Shown: piece after piece, positions 54,186-62,962 of the stretch
Layout: each line of letters starts with the position of its first letter
Position numbering within the stretch: the first letter of the stretch is position 1
Source: JAJYSO01 sp964495935
GTDB lineage: Bacteria > Bacteroidota > Bacteroidia > Flavobacteriales > Flavobacteriaceae
DNA: 64,000 nucleotides
Reading direction: 5' to 3'
NCBI GenBank assembly: GCA_964495935.1
Contig: CAZBXQ010000002.1
Span: 1 to 64,000, forward strand
Program-made: the position numbers and the translations under genes
The notes under the pieces: model-generated
What the model saw: only the letters and a program-made list of their open reading frames with translations
Database searches by the model: none
Told to the model about the DNA's origin: nothing

Positions 54186-54511
54186 ACACTAATAAAAAAA
54201 GAACTAACTTTATAAAGCGACTGTGAAATAAGGGTGAGGGTGATCCCTGACTGAAAATAGCTTTCCCATTATTTTTTTCGGAGTGATTTGTCCCTTTTGA
54301 CAAAGGAGAAATCTTTTTCCGGTTCATGGAGTAAGATCTCTCACTGCGTTCGCGATGCCATTTTTAGGAGAGTACCCATTCATAAATGTATAAAATCAAT
54401 ACTATAGGTACCCTGTCAAATCTCAAAATTTTCATATCTTGACCTCCAAATTCGTAATCCATAACCGGCTCTCTCAGGGAGTCCGCATTTATTTTTATCG
54501 CACATTCGAAT
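54186..54511. other. Intergenic stretch upstream of aroC
   Basis: No gene is seen. It contains phrases such as tctctcactgcgttcgcgatg that look like worn dispersed repeats. The aroC promoter should lie here, but no clear TAnnTTTG box was found. Confidence 0.4.
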
Positions 54512-55576
54512 ATGGCTGGAAATTCATTTGGCAACTTGTTCAAACTCACTACTTTTGGAGAATCTCACGGAGAAGCTATCGGCGGCATCATCGATGGCTG
54601 TCCTCCCAACATCACCCTTAATCTGGAAGCCATTCAGACCGACCTTGCCCGCCGCCGCCCGGGGCAATCTAAAATCACAACGCAGCGAAAAGAACCCGAT
54701 AAGCCCCTTTTCTTATCCGGAATATTTGAAGGAAAAACCACGGGAACTCCGATAGGTTTTATCATTGAAAATACCAATCACCGGTCTCGTGATTATTCGC
54801 ACATCAAAGATATTTATCGCCCCAGTCACGCCGATTATACCTATGAGCAGAAATATGGAATACGGGATTATCGCGGCGGCGGGCGATCCAGTGCCCGAGA
54901 AACTGCTTGTCGTGTAGTGGCCGGTGCCATTGCCAAACAAGTATTGGAAAATATAAAAATTCAAGCTTTTGTCTCGGCTGTTGGTCCTTTAAAACTAAAA
55001 AAAGAAATCCAGGAACTGGAATTTGAAGAAATCGAAAAAAACCCCGTTCGCTGCCCCGATCCCGAATTGGCAGAAGAAATGGTAAATTACATTAAAGGAG
55101 TACGAAAAGAAGGCGACACCGTAGGCGGAATTGTCACCTGCTATATCGAAAACGTCCCAATTGGATTAGGCGAGCCGGTATTCGACAAACTTCATGCTCA
55201 GCTGGCCAAAGCCATGCTCTCAATTAATGCCGTAAAAGGTTTTGAGTATGGCAGCGGGTTTGCCGGAACTCAACTGAAAGGGAGTCAGCACAACGATATT
55301 TTTGAAGGGGATGGAACCACCCGTACCAACAAAAGTGGAGGTATTCAGGGTGGAATTTCCAACGGAATGCCCATATACTTCAACGTTGCTTTTAAACCTG
55401 TAGCCACTTTAATGCGACCTCAGGAAACCATTAACAAAGCCTGCGAAAAGGTAGAAATGATGGGGAAAGGACGCCATGATCCCTGTGTTGTTCCCCGCGC
55501 CGTTCCGATTGTCGAAGCCATGGCAGCCTTGGTTATTCTTGATTTTCTACTACTGCAACGAACCCTTCAATCGTAA
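54512..55576 (+). CDS. aroC: Chorismate synthase
   Basis: 354 residues; the last step of the shikimate pathway (EPSP to chorismate, needs reduced FMN). It shows TFGESHGEAIGGIIDGCPP at residues 12-30, RRRPGQSKITTQRKEPD, FEGKTTGTPIGF, HADYTYEQKYGIRDYRGGG, SSARETACRVVAGAIA, the GGIQGGISNGMPI motif and RHDPCVVPRAVPIVEAM. Full length. A symporter gene follows after 42 bp. Confidence 0.97.
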   Translation: MAGNSFGNLFKLTTFGESHGEAIGGIIDGCPPNITLNLEAIQTDLARRRPGQSKITTQRKEPDKPLFLSGIFEGKTTGTPIGFIIENTNHRSRDYSHIKDIYRPSHADYTYEQKYGIRDYRGGGRSSARETACRVVAGAIAKQVLENIKIQAFVSAVGPLKLKKEIQELEFEEIEKNPVRCPDPELAEEMVNYIKGVRKEGDTVGGIVTCYIENVPIGLGEPVFDKLHAQLAKAMLSINAVKGFEYGSGFAGTQLKGSQHNDIFEGDGTTRTNKSGGIQGGISNGMPIYFNVAFKPVATLMRPQETINKACEKVEMMGKGRHDPCVVPRAVPIVEAMAALVILDFLLLQRTLQS

Positions 55577-55618
55577 TCTCTTAAAACTCAAATTCAAAAA
55601 ACTTTCACATCCCTCATT

Positions 55619-56923
55619 ATGAAGAAACTCGCATTACACTGGCAAATTATAATCGGAATGGTCGCCGGGGTATTGTTTGCCCTCTTACTGACCAATTTCT
55701 CTTGGGGGCCACAATTTATTGGAGATTGGATTAAACCCTTCGGTACCATTTTTATCAATGCTTTAAAACTCATTGCCGTTCCGCTGATTTTAGCTTCTTT
55801 AATTAAAGGGATCTCCGATTTAAAAGATATTTCTCAGCTTTCCAAAATGGGAGCTCGGACGATTATCTTTTATATCTGTACAACTATTGTTGCCGTTTGT
55901 CTGGGATTAGGAGTCGTTAATCTCATTAAACCGGGAAGTGCCATTTCTGAAGAGACACGAACAGATTTAGTGGAGAGTTATGGCACTCAGGTCGATATTG
56001 CCAAAGAAGGTGCTCAACAACAACAGGAAGCCGGTCCGCTACAGGCATTGGTCGATCTGGTACCCGAAAATATTATTGGAGCTGCAGGTGAAAACCAAAA
56101 TATGCTGCAAGTGATTTTCTTTGCTATCTTCTTCGGGGTCTGTCTGATTCTCATCCCGGAAAAACAAGGTGCTCCGGTAAAAAAATTCTTTGACGGGTTT
56201 AACGATGTCATTCTTAAGATGATCGATATTATTATGCTTGCAGCACCCTACGGCGTATTTGCCTTATTGGCTGCATTGGTTGTCGAATCACCCAGTGCCG
56301 ATCTCTTTGCCGCCTTGGCGATGTACGCATTATGTGTCCTTCTTGGGCTTTTCCTGATGATTTGTTTTTACAATCTGTTGGTCTGGATTTTTACCAAGCG
56401 AAAGCCCGGCTTTTTTATGAGCGGAATGTCATCGGTTCAGTTACTCGCCTTTTCCACCAGTTCGAGTGCCGCCACCCTGCCGGTCACGATGGATCGGGTA
56501 GAACACAAGCTCGGGGTAAGTGAAGATGTGACCAGTTTTGTCCTCCCTATAGGGGCTACGATTAATATGGATGGAACCAGTTTATATCAGGCCGTGGCAG
56601 CTGTCTTTATTGCCCAGGCCTTCGGGATGGACTTGACATTTGGCACCCAAATGGGAATTGTGGCCACCGCGACCTTGGCCTCCATTGGCTCTGCTGCGGT
56701 ACCCGGTGCCGGAATGGTGATGCTTGTTATCGTTCTGGCCCAATCGGGGATTCCAGAAGCCGGACTGGCATTAATCTTTGCCGTTGATCGCCCGTTAGAC
56801 ATGTGTCGTACAACGGTTAATGTTACCGGAGATGCCACCGTTTCAATGCTGGTAGCCAAATCGGCAGGAAAGCTCAAAGAGATTACTAAACTTAAAAAAG
56901 AATTGGAGAAAGAAGATGAATAA
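55619..56923 (+). CDS. Dicarboxylate/amino acid:cation symporter (DAACS)
   Basis: A 434-residue GltPh-type transporter with eight membrane helices and two re-entrant hairpins, importing glutamate, aspartate or C4-dicarboxylates with Na+ or H+. It has the Ser-rich motif AFSTSSSAATLPVTM near residue 280, GATINMDGTSLYQ near 315 (Na+ site), PGAGMVMLVIVL and DRPLDMCRTTVNVTGDA near 390 (substrate Asp/Arg region). It is downstream of aroC; the two may share a transcript. Confidence 0.94.
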   Translation: MKKLALHWQIIIGMVAGVLFALLLTNFSWGPQFIGDWIKPFGTIFINALKLIAVPLILASLIKGISDLKDISQLSKMGARTIIFYICTTIVAVCLGLGVVNLIKPGSAISEETRTDLVESYGTQVDIAKEGAQQQQEAGPLQALVDLVPENIIGAAGENQNMLQVIFFAIFFGVCLILIPEKQGAPVKKFFDGFNDVILKMIDIIMLAAPYGVFALLAALVVESPSADLFAALAMYALCVLLGLFLMICFYNLLVWIFTKRKPGFFMSGMSSVQLLAFSTSSSAATLPVTMDRVEHKLGVSEDVTSFVLPIGATINMDGTSLYQAVAAVFIAQAFGMDLTFGTQMGIVATATLASIGSAAVPGAGMVMLVIVLAQSGIPEAGLALIFAVDRPLDMCRTTVNVTGDATVSMLVAKSAGKLKEITKLKKELEKEDE

Positions 56924-57053
56924 AATATTATCGGGGAATAAGGTAATCTTTTTTATTTATGGATTGAAAGATGAAAACATCAATGTTAAACCGGCGAGAG
57001 CTATAGCTTATATCTTTGGAATGGGTGCAATTTAATATTCCCGGGATCCAGCA

Positions 57054-58256
57054 TTATTTTTTCATCGCTGTAACAATTGTATCCATAATATCCTGCGCTA
57101 CCTCCTTTTTGGATTTAAGGTCAAAAGAGGTACTTCCCGATTTGTCAATAATCGTAATCTTGTTTGTGTCTTCCTTAAAACCGGCACCTTGATCCCGAAG
57201 TGAATTCAAAACGATAAAGTCCAGGTTTTTACGTTTCAACTTTCCTTGTGCATTGGCCACTCCATTTTCCGTTTCGAGGGCAAAACCAACAATAAATTGA
57301 TGCTCTTTTTCGGCCCCTAAAGACTGTAAAATATCCTTGGTTTTCTCCAACTCCAAGATCATCTCGCCTTCCTTCTTTTTAATCTTTTGGTCGGCCACCT
57401 GTTTAGGTCGGTAATCCGAAACAGCTGCAGCAGCAATAACTACATCAACGGTCGAGAAATAACGATGTGCCGCCCGGTACATTTCCTCGGCACTCACCAC
57501 ACCTACCATCCGGATCTCCGAATGTTGTGTATGCAATGCTGTCGGCCCACTTACCAATATCACTTCGGCACCTTTTTCGGCAGCAACTTCGGCCAAGGCA
57601 AATCCCATTTTACCACTGGAATGATTCCCGATAAAACGAACGGGGTCAATCGCCTCATAGGTCGGACCGGCGGTTATCAATACTTTTTTTCCTCGCAATG
57701 GAAGCTGCACTTTCATTGTTTTTTCGAGAATCTCAAAAATATGTTCCGGTTCGGCCATTCGTCCGCGACCGATTAAACCACTGGCCAACTCCCCGGATTC
57801 AGCATCTATAATCGTATGCCCGGCGGCCTCCAGTTTCTTTAAATTCTCCCGAGTAGTAGGATGCCGATACATGTCTAAATCCATAGCCGGCGCAACATAT
57901 ACCGGACCGGTAGCAGAAAGGTAAGTAGCCAATAACAAATTATCGCTGTGCCCATCGACCAACTTGGAAAGGGTATTAGCAGTCAAGGGCGCAATACAAA
58001 AAAGATCTGCCCATTTTCCCAATTCCACGTGATTATTCCAAACCTGATCTTCACCTTCATAAAAAGTCGAGAAAACCGGGTTTTTAGATAGCGTAGAAAG
58101 GGTTAACGGGGTCACAAAATCCCGAGCCTCAGGTGTAATGACAACCTTTACTTCGGCTCCGGCCTTAACCAAAAGTCGTACTAATAAAGGTATCTTATAA
58201 GCAGCAATCCCGCCGGTAATGCCCAAAAGCACTTTTTTGCCGCTTAAAACAGACAT
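57054..58256 (-). CDS. coaBC: Bifunctional phosphopantothenoylcysteine decarboxylase / synthetase CoaBC
   Basis: 400 residues; two steps of coenzyme A synthesis. The N-terminal flavoprotein CoaC has LLGITGGIAAYK at residues 11-22, His in NNHVELGKWAD near 74, and VAPAMDLDMY. The Cys of the ACG motif known from E. coli is Ser here (SGELASGLIGRGRM). The C-terminal CoaB has KKVLITAGPTYEAIDPVRFI near 190, NHSSGKMG and the KxKK-type KIKKKEG. It is 2 nt after rpoZ; operon bamD-rpoZ-coaBC. Confidence 0.95.
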   Translation of the reverse strand: MSVLSGKKVLLGITGGIAAYKIPLLVRLLVKAGAEVKVVITPEARDFVTPLTLSTLSKNPVFSTFYEGEDQVWNNHVELGKWADLFCIAPLTANTLSKLVDGHSDNLLLATYLSATGPVYVAPAMDLDMYRHPTTRENLKKLEAAGHTIIDAESGELASGLIGRGRMAEPEHIFEILEKTMKVQLPLRGKKVLITAGPTYEAIDPVRFIGNHSSGKMGFALAEVAAEKGAEVILVSGPTALHTQHSEIRMVGVVSAEEMYRAAHRYFSTVDVVIAAAAVSDYRPKQVADQKIKKKEGEMILELEKTKDILQSLGAEKEHQFIVGFALETENGVANAQGKLKRKNLDFIVLNSLRDQGAGFKEDTNKITIIDKSGSTSFDLKSKKEVAQDIMDTIVTAMKK

Positions 58257-58258
58257 CT

Positions 58259-58594
58259 CTATTCGCTTTCTGAAAGGTTTGTATTGCGGTAATAAATCTT
58301 ATCGTGAAGCCATTCATCGACGGCAATCGCATGCGGTTTGGGCAAGCTCTCATAAAATTTGGAAACTTCAATTTGCTCCCGGTTCTCAAAAACCTCATCC
58401 AAGCTGTCGGTATAGGTTGCAAATTCATCCAATTTCGCAAGGAGTTCCTTCTTTAATTCCACGTTAATCTGCGTTGATCGTTTGGCAATAATGGAAATCG
58501 CCTCATACAGATTACCGGTTTTTTCATCGATATCATTTTTATCGATGGTTACGGTATTTACCGGAGCTTCACTGTTCTTAAAATCCACACTCAT
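58259..58594 (-). CDS. rpoZ: RNA polymerase omega subunit, Bacteroidota type
   Basis: 111 residues from ATG 58594 (MSVDFKNSEAPVNTVTI). The upstream 14 codons of the open frame overlap the end of bamD and are not needed. It contains NLYEAISIIAKRSTQIN, the omega signature region, then FENREQIEVSKFYESLPKPHA, which is specific for the Bacteroidota form. It stabilises beta-prime in RNA polymerase. It lies between bamD and coaBC in the same direction, the usual order in Flavobacteriia. Confidence 0.93.
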   Translation of the reverse strand: MSVDFKNSEAPVNTVTIDKNDIDEKTGNLYEAISIIAKRSTQINVELKKELLAKLDEFATYTDSLDEVFENREQIEVSKFYESLPKPHAIAVDEWLHDKIYYRNTNLSESE

Positions 58595-58607
58595 AGATAT
58601 ATTGGTC

Positions 58608-59417
58608 TTAAAATTCTTGTAATCGTTTTTCGACATCGGCTATAACTTCCCGGGCATTGTCAACGTATGCTCCATCCGGAAAATATTTTAAATAGTCTTC
58701 AGAAAAATCTTTCGATTTCTCCAAGCGCTCTTTCATCACATTCCGAAAGCTGTTAATAGCCAAGGTATATTCTGCATCCAACTTGTAAAAATACGCTTTT
58801 TCCCGAAACTCGGATCCGGGGTTTTCTTTAATAAAATTGTCCAAAGAAGACACCGCTGCCTTATAATCATCCTGATCATAATAAAGCTCGGCTATTCGAA
58901 ATTCCTTTTCTTCCAGTTTTTCATGTAACTCCGTGATCAATTTATTGGCTTCTGCAATGTTTTCTCCCGCCGGATAACGGGTAAGATACGCTTCTAACTT
59001 GTTCAATGCCTTATCGGTTTCGGTTTGATCCAAACTGGAGCGGGGCGATAAGTAATAATAGCTTTTAGCCCCTTTAAATGCAGCTTCCTCGGCCTTATCA
59101 CTGGATGAATAGGTTTTTGAAAACCGCTCAAACTGATATCCGGAATCAAAATAATTTTTCAATCGGTAGTAACTATCGGCATAAATAAAGGCCAAATGCT
59201 CTCCCTGAGGTTTTCCTTTAAATTGTGGTAAAATTTGTTCCAACAACCGCACAGCACGCCGTAAGCTATTCTTTTTTCCGGTCTCTTTTCCTTCTTCATA
59301 ATACTTATTAGCCATCTCATACTTGGGCTTAATCTCATTCTCCTTGAGTACCTTTTGATAAGGGCCACAGGCTGTTAGCATTATACCCAATAAAAATAAA
59401 ACTAAAAAGTTCCTCAT
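58608..59417 (-). CDS. bamD: Outer-membrane assembly lipoprotein BamD
   Basis: 269 residues from ATG 59417, which places a lipoprotein signal with lipobox LTAC (Cys17) at the N-terminus; the frame opens 21 nt earlier. The mature part consists of tetratricopeptide-like helices (about 25-260), including LAFIYADSYYRLKNYFDSGYQFE and EKAYFYKLDAEYTLA, read here in segments. It is part of the BAM complex that folds beta-barrels such as the TonB-type proteins. First gene of the bamD-rpoZ-coaBC operon. Confidence 0.92.
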   Translation of the reverse strand: MRNFLVLFLLGIMLTACGPYQKVLKENEIKPKYEMANKYYEEGKETGKKNSLRRAVRLLEQILPQFKGKPQGEHLAFIYADSYYRLKNYFDSGYQFERFSKTYSSSDKAEEAAFKGAKSYYYLSPRSSLDQTETDKALNKLEAYLTRYPAGENIAEANKLITELHEKLEEKEFRIAELYYDQDDYKAAVSSLDNFIKENPGSEFREKAYFYKLDAEYTLAINSFRNVMKERLEKSKDFSEDYLKYFPDGAYVDNAREVIADVEKRLQEF

Positions 59418-59540
59418 AGGTCGAGAGAATTTGGGCAAAAATAATGTTTTCTACTCTATTAAAAAAATGGAACTTGGTTTATCCCATGGGAATCCCCGTA
59501 AAAAGAAAATACTCTCTCTTTCTTAAAAAACGAAGTAACA

Positions 59541-59571
59541 AAAAAGAGGCGGGAAAACTCGCCTCTTTTTT
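59541..59571. terminator. Bidirectional terminator between bamD region and the MscS-like gene
   Basis: Stem aaaaagaggcg (59541-59551) with cgcctcttttt (59560-59570), with A and T runs on the two sides. It serves the minus-strand MscS-like gene ending at 59599. Confidence 0.9.
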
Positions 59572-59598
59572 GTTTGTACTCCAATTAAATTTTCAGCC

Positions 59599-60834
59599 CT
59601 ATTGTCGTTCTCCGGAGTCCGGTTCATTCCTGTGGATATCGTCATCCACACCTTTAAACTTAGCGATAATCTCCCGGAAATGCTCACCCGCAGCTTCTCG
59701 TCCTCCCAGGCCGTACGCCAAGGCAACAACCACGGCGAGGGATCCCAGTGTCAAACCGAAAGCAAGATTGACAATTTCATTGGCAATACCCATCGCACGA
59801 AGGCCAATTCCTATAAAAAGAACGAGAACCGCCACTCGAATAACAGAGGCGACAAATTTGTTTTTATCACTCTTAGCCATCGCCTGATAAACCAACAAAC
59901 TGATATAATTTCCAATCAGAAGAATAAGAGCTCCAAAGGCAATTGATCCGGTAACGTCAAGCACCTGGTCCAAAATAGCCGTTAACTGATCTAATTGTAA
60001 GGTATCCAAAGCCGTAATCACGCCAAAGAATACAATAAAGAAATACAGAATATTGGCAATCAGCTTTGACAAGGAATTTTCCTCTCCGATCATAGCTTGC
60101 AGCTGAATCTTTTGAGACAATTCATCCAATCCTAAATCCTTGAACAAATCTTTAAGAAAATCTGTCAATAATCTTCCTCCCCAAATAAAGATGGTCAATA
60201 TAATCGCGGCGACAATAACATTCCCCACAATTCCTACAAAACCTTCTAACAAGGCATTTAACGGTCCTCCAATAGCATGCATTTGCAGGGTATTAATCGC
60301 CTGAATAAGAAGGGGAATAAAAATAATAATAAAGACAAAACTCTGGAGTACCTTAACCACTTGCGCCGTTGTCTTTTCCGTGTCTTTAACCCCGGTTTTT
60401 CCTATCCATCTACCAATTACCTGCCCGCCGGCACCTACTAAACCGGACACCAACTTAGCCAGCACATAGCCTACAAACCCGATGATTCCGGCCGCAATAA
60501 GACGCGGGATAAAAGCGAGGAATTCATTCACCATTTCCTCCAGCGGAGTGAGTACCGAGGTAATCCCCAGCATCTCTAAAACAATCAGGAAGACGACCAC
60601 CATAAGTACATAATAGGTCAATTTTCCTATAAATTCATTGGTATCTCCTCCATTAACCGAGCTTTTAAGTAGTTTTTCATCCCATGAAGTACGTTGTAAT
60701 AAACGGACGACCAACTTCTTTATCCCTTTGGCAATCAACCAACCGATCAACAGTACAATTAAGGCTCCCAGAACTCCGGGAATGGAATCACTCAGCCTTT
60801 CCGAAAAATTAGTAAGTATTTGTGTAAAATCCAT
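59599..60834 (-). CDS. Mechanosensitive ion channel-like protein (conserved TM helix repeats)
   Basis: 411 residues from ATG 60834. It is a membrane protein with about ten hydrophobic segments arranged as repeats (IPGVLGALIVLLIGWLIAKG; FIPRLIAAGIIGFVGYVLAK; LEGFVGIVGNVIVAAIIL; VTGSIAFGALILLIGNYIS). The last part (LAFGLTLGSLAVVVALAYGLGGREAAGEHF) looks like the MscS pore helix. The large cytosolic vestibule of true MscS is missing. It may be a small-conductance osmotic channel; function not certain. Confidence 0.85.
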   Translation of the reverse strand: MDFTQILTNFSERLSDSIPGVLGALIVLLIGWLIAKGIKKLVVRLLQRTSWDEKLLKSSVNGGDTNEFIGKLTYYVLMVVVFLIVLEMLGITSVLTPLEEMVNEFLAFIPRLIAAGIIGFVGYVLAKLVSGLVGAGGQVIGRWIGKTGVKDTEKTTAQVVKVLQSFVFIIIFIPLLIQAINTLQMHAIGGPLNALLEGFVGIVGNVIVAAIILTIFIWGGRLLTDFLKDLFKDLGLDELSQKIQLQAMIGEENSLSKLIANILYFFIVFFGVITALDTLQLDQLTAILDQVLDVTGSIAFGALILLIGNYISLLVYQAMAKSDKNKFVASVIRVAVLVLFIGIGLRAMGIANEIVNLAFGLTLGSLAVVVALAYGLGGREAAGEHFREIIAKFKGVDDDIHRNEPDSGERQ

Positions 60835-61049
60835 AAACAATTAATTTTGGTTAATAAATCAGTAATCTCTATTCAAATGCGACAATATACAATAAACAAC
60901 TAAAAGTGCTAACACTTCTATCGCTTTATCTGATAAAAATACTTATTTTTTACAATTTTTAAGTATAAAAATGGAATTTTAATGGTTTTATTCATTTTAA
61001 ACATTTTTATCAGATCTCTAACGATCCTCTCATATTCTCAAAAAAATAG

Positions 61050-61057
61050 TACTTTTG
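61050..61057 (+). promoter_or_regulatory. TAnnTTTG -7 box of the Gfo/Idh gene
   Basis: TACTTTTG lies 15 nt before ATG 61073. The TTG at 61055 that extends the frame lies within this box, so it is not the start. Confidence 0.6.
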
Positions 61058-61072
61058 TCCAAAACACGAAGC

Positions 61073-62068
61073 ATGTTAAAAATAGGGGTTTTAGGAGCCG
61101 GTCATTTAGGAAAGATTCATTTGCGGCTGGCACAACAATCCAATCGGTATAAGCTGGTTGGTTTTTTTGATCCGGATCAAAAAAATGCTGCTCAAATTGT
61201 CAAAGATTTTGGCTACCCACTTTTTGATTCCGCAGAGGATTTGATCGCCGAGGCCGATGTGGTGGATATTGTAACGCCTACCCTCGCCCATTTTAAAGTA
61301 GCTCAACAAGCCTTACAGGCGGGAAAGCATATTTTTATTGAAAAACCCATTACCTATACCTATCAGGAAGCCGAAACCTTGATGAAAATGGCCCGTGAGA
61401 AGGGAGTCAAGGGACAGGTTGGGCATGTAGAACGTTTTAACCCCGCCTTTCAAGCGGTCGAGTCTCGAATTGAAAACCCCTTATTTGTCGAAGCTCATCG
61501 TCTTGCCGAATTCAATCCGCGGGGGACCGATGTTCCGGTGGTACTGGATTTAATGATTCACGACATTGAAGCCGTGATGAGCGTTGTCAAGGGGCCGGTG
61601 AAATCAATTCACGCAAGCGGGGTCTCCATTATCAGTACAACACCGGATATCTGCAACGCCCGTGTTGAATTTGAAAGTGGCTGTGTGGCCAACTTTACGG
61701 CCAGCCGAATCTCCCTCAAGAAAATGCGAAAACAGCGGTATTTTCAAAAAGATGCCTATATCTCAATCGACTTTTTAGAAAAGGAATGCGAAGTCGTAAA
61801 AATGAAAGATGCCCCCGAGCATCCCGATGAATTTGCCATGATTCTGCAAAACGCCGAAGGAAAACGAAAACAAATCTACTTTGACAATCCGAAAATTAAA
61901 GACAATAATGCTATTCTTGAAGAACTGGAAAGCCTGGCGGATGCCATCGAGAATGACACGACTCCCCGGGTTACCCTGCAACAAGGTGCCAACGCGCTAA
62001 AAGTAGCCAATCAAATTATGGATATCATTAACGCAGAATACAAACGTTTAAAAAAATTAAACGCCTAA
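61073..62068 (+). CDS. Gfo/Idh/MocA family NAD(P)-dependent oxidoreductase
   Basis: 331 residues. Rossmann motif GVLGAGHLGKIHLRL at residues 5-19, EKPITYTYQEA near 95 (the EKP motif with catalytic Lys), and GHVERFNPAFQAV. A C-terminal alpha/beta domain follows, with HDIEAVMSVV containing the usual His. The substrate, a sugar or cyclitol derivative, is not known. It lies 3 nt upstream of the 3-hydroxyacyl-CoA dehydrogenase gene, with which it forms an operon. Confidence 0.92.
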   Translation: MLKIGVLGAGHLGKIHLRLAQQSNRYKLVGFFDPDQKNAAQIVKDFGYPLFDSAEDLIAEADVVDIVTPTLAHFKVAQQALQAGKHIFIEKPITYTYQEAETLMKMAREKGVKGQVGHVERFNPAFQAVESRIENPLFVEAHRLAEFNPRGTDVPVVLDLMIHDIEAVMSVVKGPVKSIHASGVSIISTTPDICNARVEFESGCVANFTASRISLKKMRKQRYFQKDAYISIDFLEKECEVVKMKDAPEHPDEFAMILQNAEGKRKQIYFDNPKIKDNNAILEELESLADAIENDTTPRVTLQQGANALKVANQIMDIINAEYKRLKKLNA

Positions 62069-62071
62069 ACC

Positions 62072-62959
62072 ATGAAAAACATTGCTGTCATCGGTGCCGG
62101 AACCATGGGTAACGGAATCGCTCATACTTTTGCTCAATATGGATATCACGTCAATCTCATCGACATTGACAAAGAACACCTGAAAAACGGTCTATCCACA
62201 ATATCTCATAATTTGGATCGGATCCTGAAAAAGGGAAAAATCACCGACCAGGATAAAACAGAAACCCTCAATCGCATAAGTTCTTACACGGATATTGCTA
62301 AAGGTGTTCAAAACGTCGAACTGGTCATCGAGGCAGCGACTGAAAATGAGGATCTCAAATGCACCATTTTCAATCAACTGGATACCCTCTTGCCCCACGA
62401 GGTCATTTTGGCCAGTAACACCAGTTCGATTTCCATCACCAAAATCGCTGCGGCCACCAGCCGCCCCGAAAAGGTGATCGGAATGCATTTTATGAATCCC
62501 GTGCCGATGATGAAATTAGTAGAAATCATTCGAGGCTACAACACTTCCCAAGATACTCTGAATCAAATTCTGGAAATTGCAAAAAGCCTGAATAAGGTTC
62601 CGGTCGAAGCCCATGATTATCCGGGTTTTGTAGCCAATCGGATTTTAATGCCCATGATCAATGAAGCCATCGAAACGCTATATCATGGCGTGGCAGGAGT
62701 ACTTGAGATTGACACGGTTATGAGATTGGGGATGGCCCATCCCATGGGGCCTTTACAACTTGCCGATTTTATTGGCTTGGATGTTTGCCTATCCATCCTC
62801 GAAGTCCTTTATGAGGGCTTTAAAAACCCCAAATACGCCCCATGTCCGCTATTGGTTAATATGGTAAATGCCGAAAAAAAAGGGATCAAATCGGGAGTTG
62901 GATTTTACGATTACACCGTCCATAAAAAAGCCGAAGTACCGGCTCCGCAATTCCAATAA
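62072..62959 (+). CDS. 3-hydroxybutyryl-CoA dehydrogenase
   Basis: A 295-residue 3-hydroxyacyl-CoA dehydrogenase without a hydratase domain. It oxidises 3-hydroxyacyl-CoA with NAD+ (or the reverse). NAD motif GAGTMGNGIAHTFAQ is at residues 7-21, VIEAATENEDLK near 90, ASNTSSISITKIA near 117, and the catalytic His in IGMHFMNPVPMMKLVE near 140. The C-terminal helical domain has GFVANRILMPMINEAI and HPMGPLQLADFIGLD. Between the Gfo/Idh gene and the DUF1015 gene. Confidence 0.95.
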   Translation: MKNIAVIGAGTMGNGIAHTFAQYGYHVNLIDIDKEHLKNGLSTISHNLDRILKKGKITDQDKTETLNRISSYTDIAKGVQNVELVIEAATENEDLKCTIFNQLDTLLPHEVILASNTSSISITKIAAATSRPEKVIGMHFMNPVPMMKLVEIIRGYNTSQDTLNQILEIAKSLNKVPVEAHDYPGFVANRILMPMINEAIETLYHGVAGVLEIDTVMRLGMAHPMGPLQLADFIGLDVCLSILEVLYEGFKNPKYAPCPLLVNMVNAEKKGIKSGVGFYDYTVHKKAEVPAPQFQ

Positions 62960-62962
62960 AAT

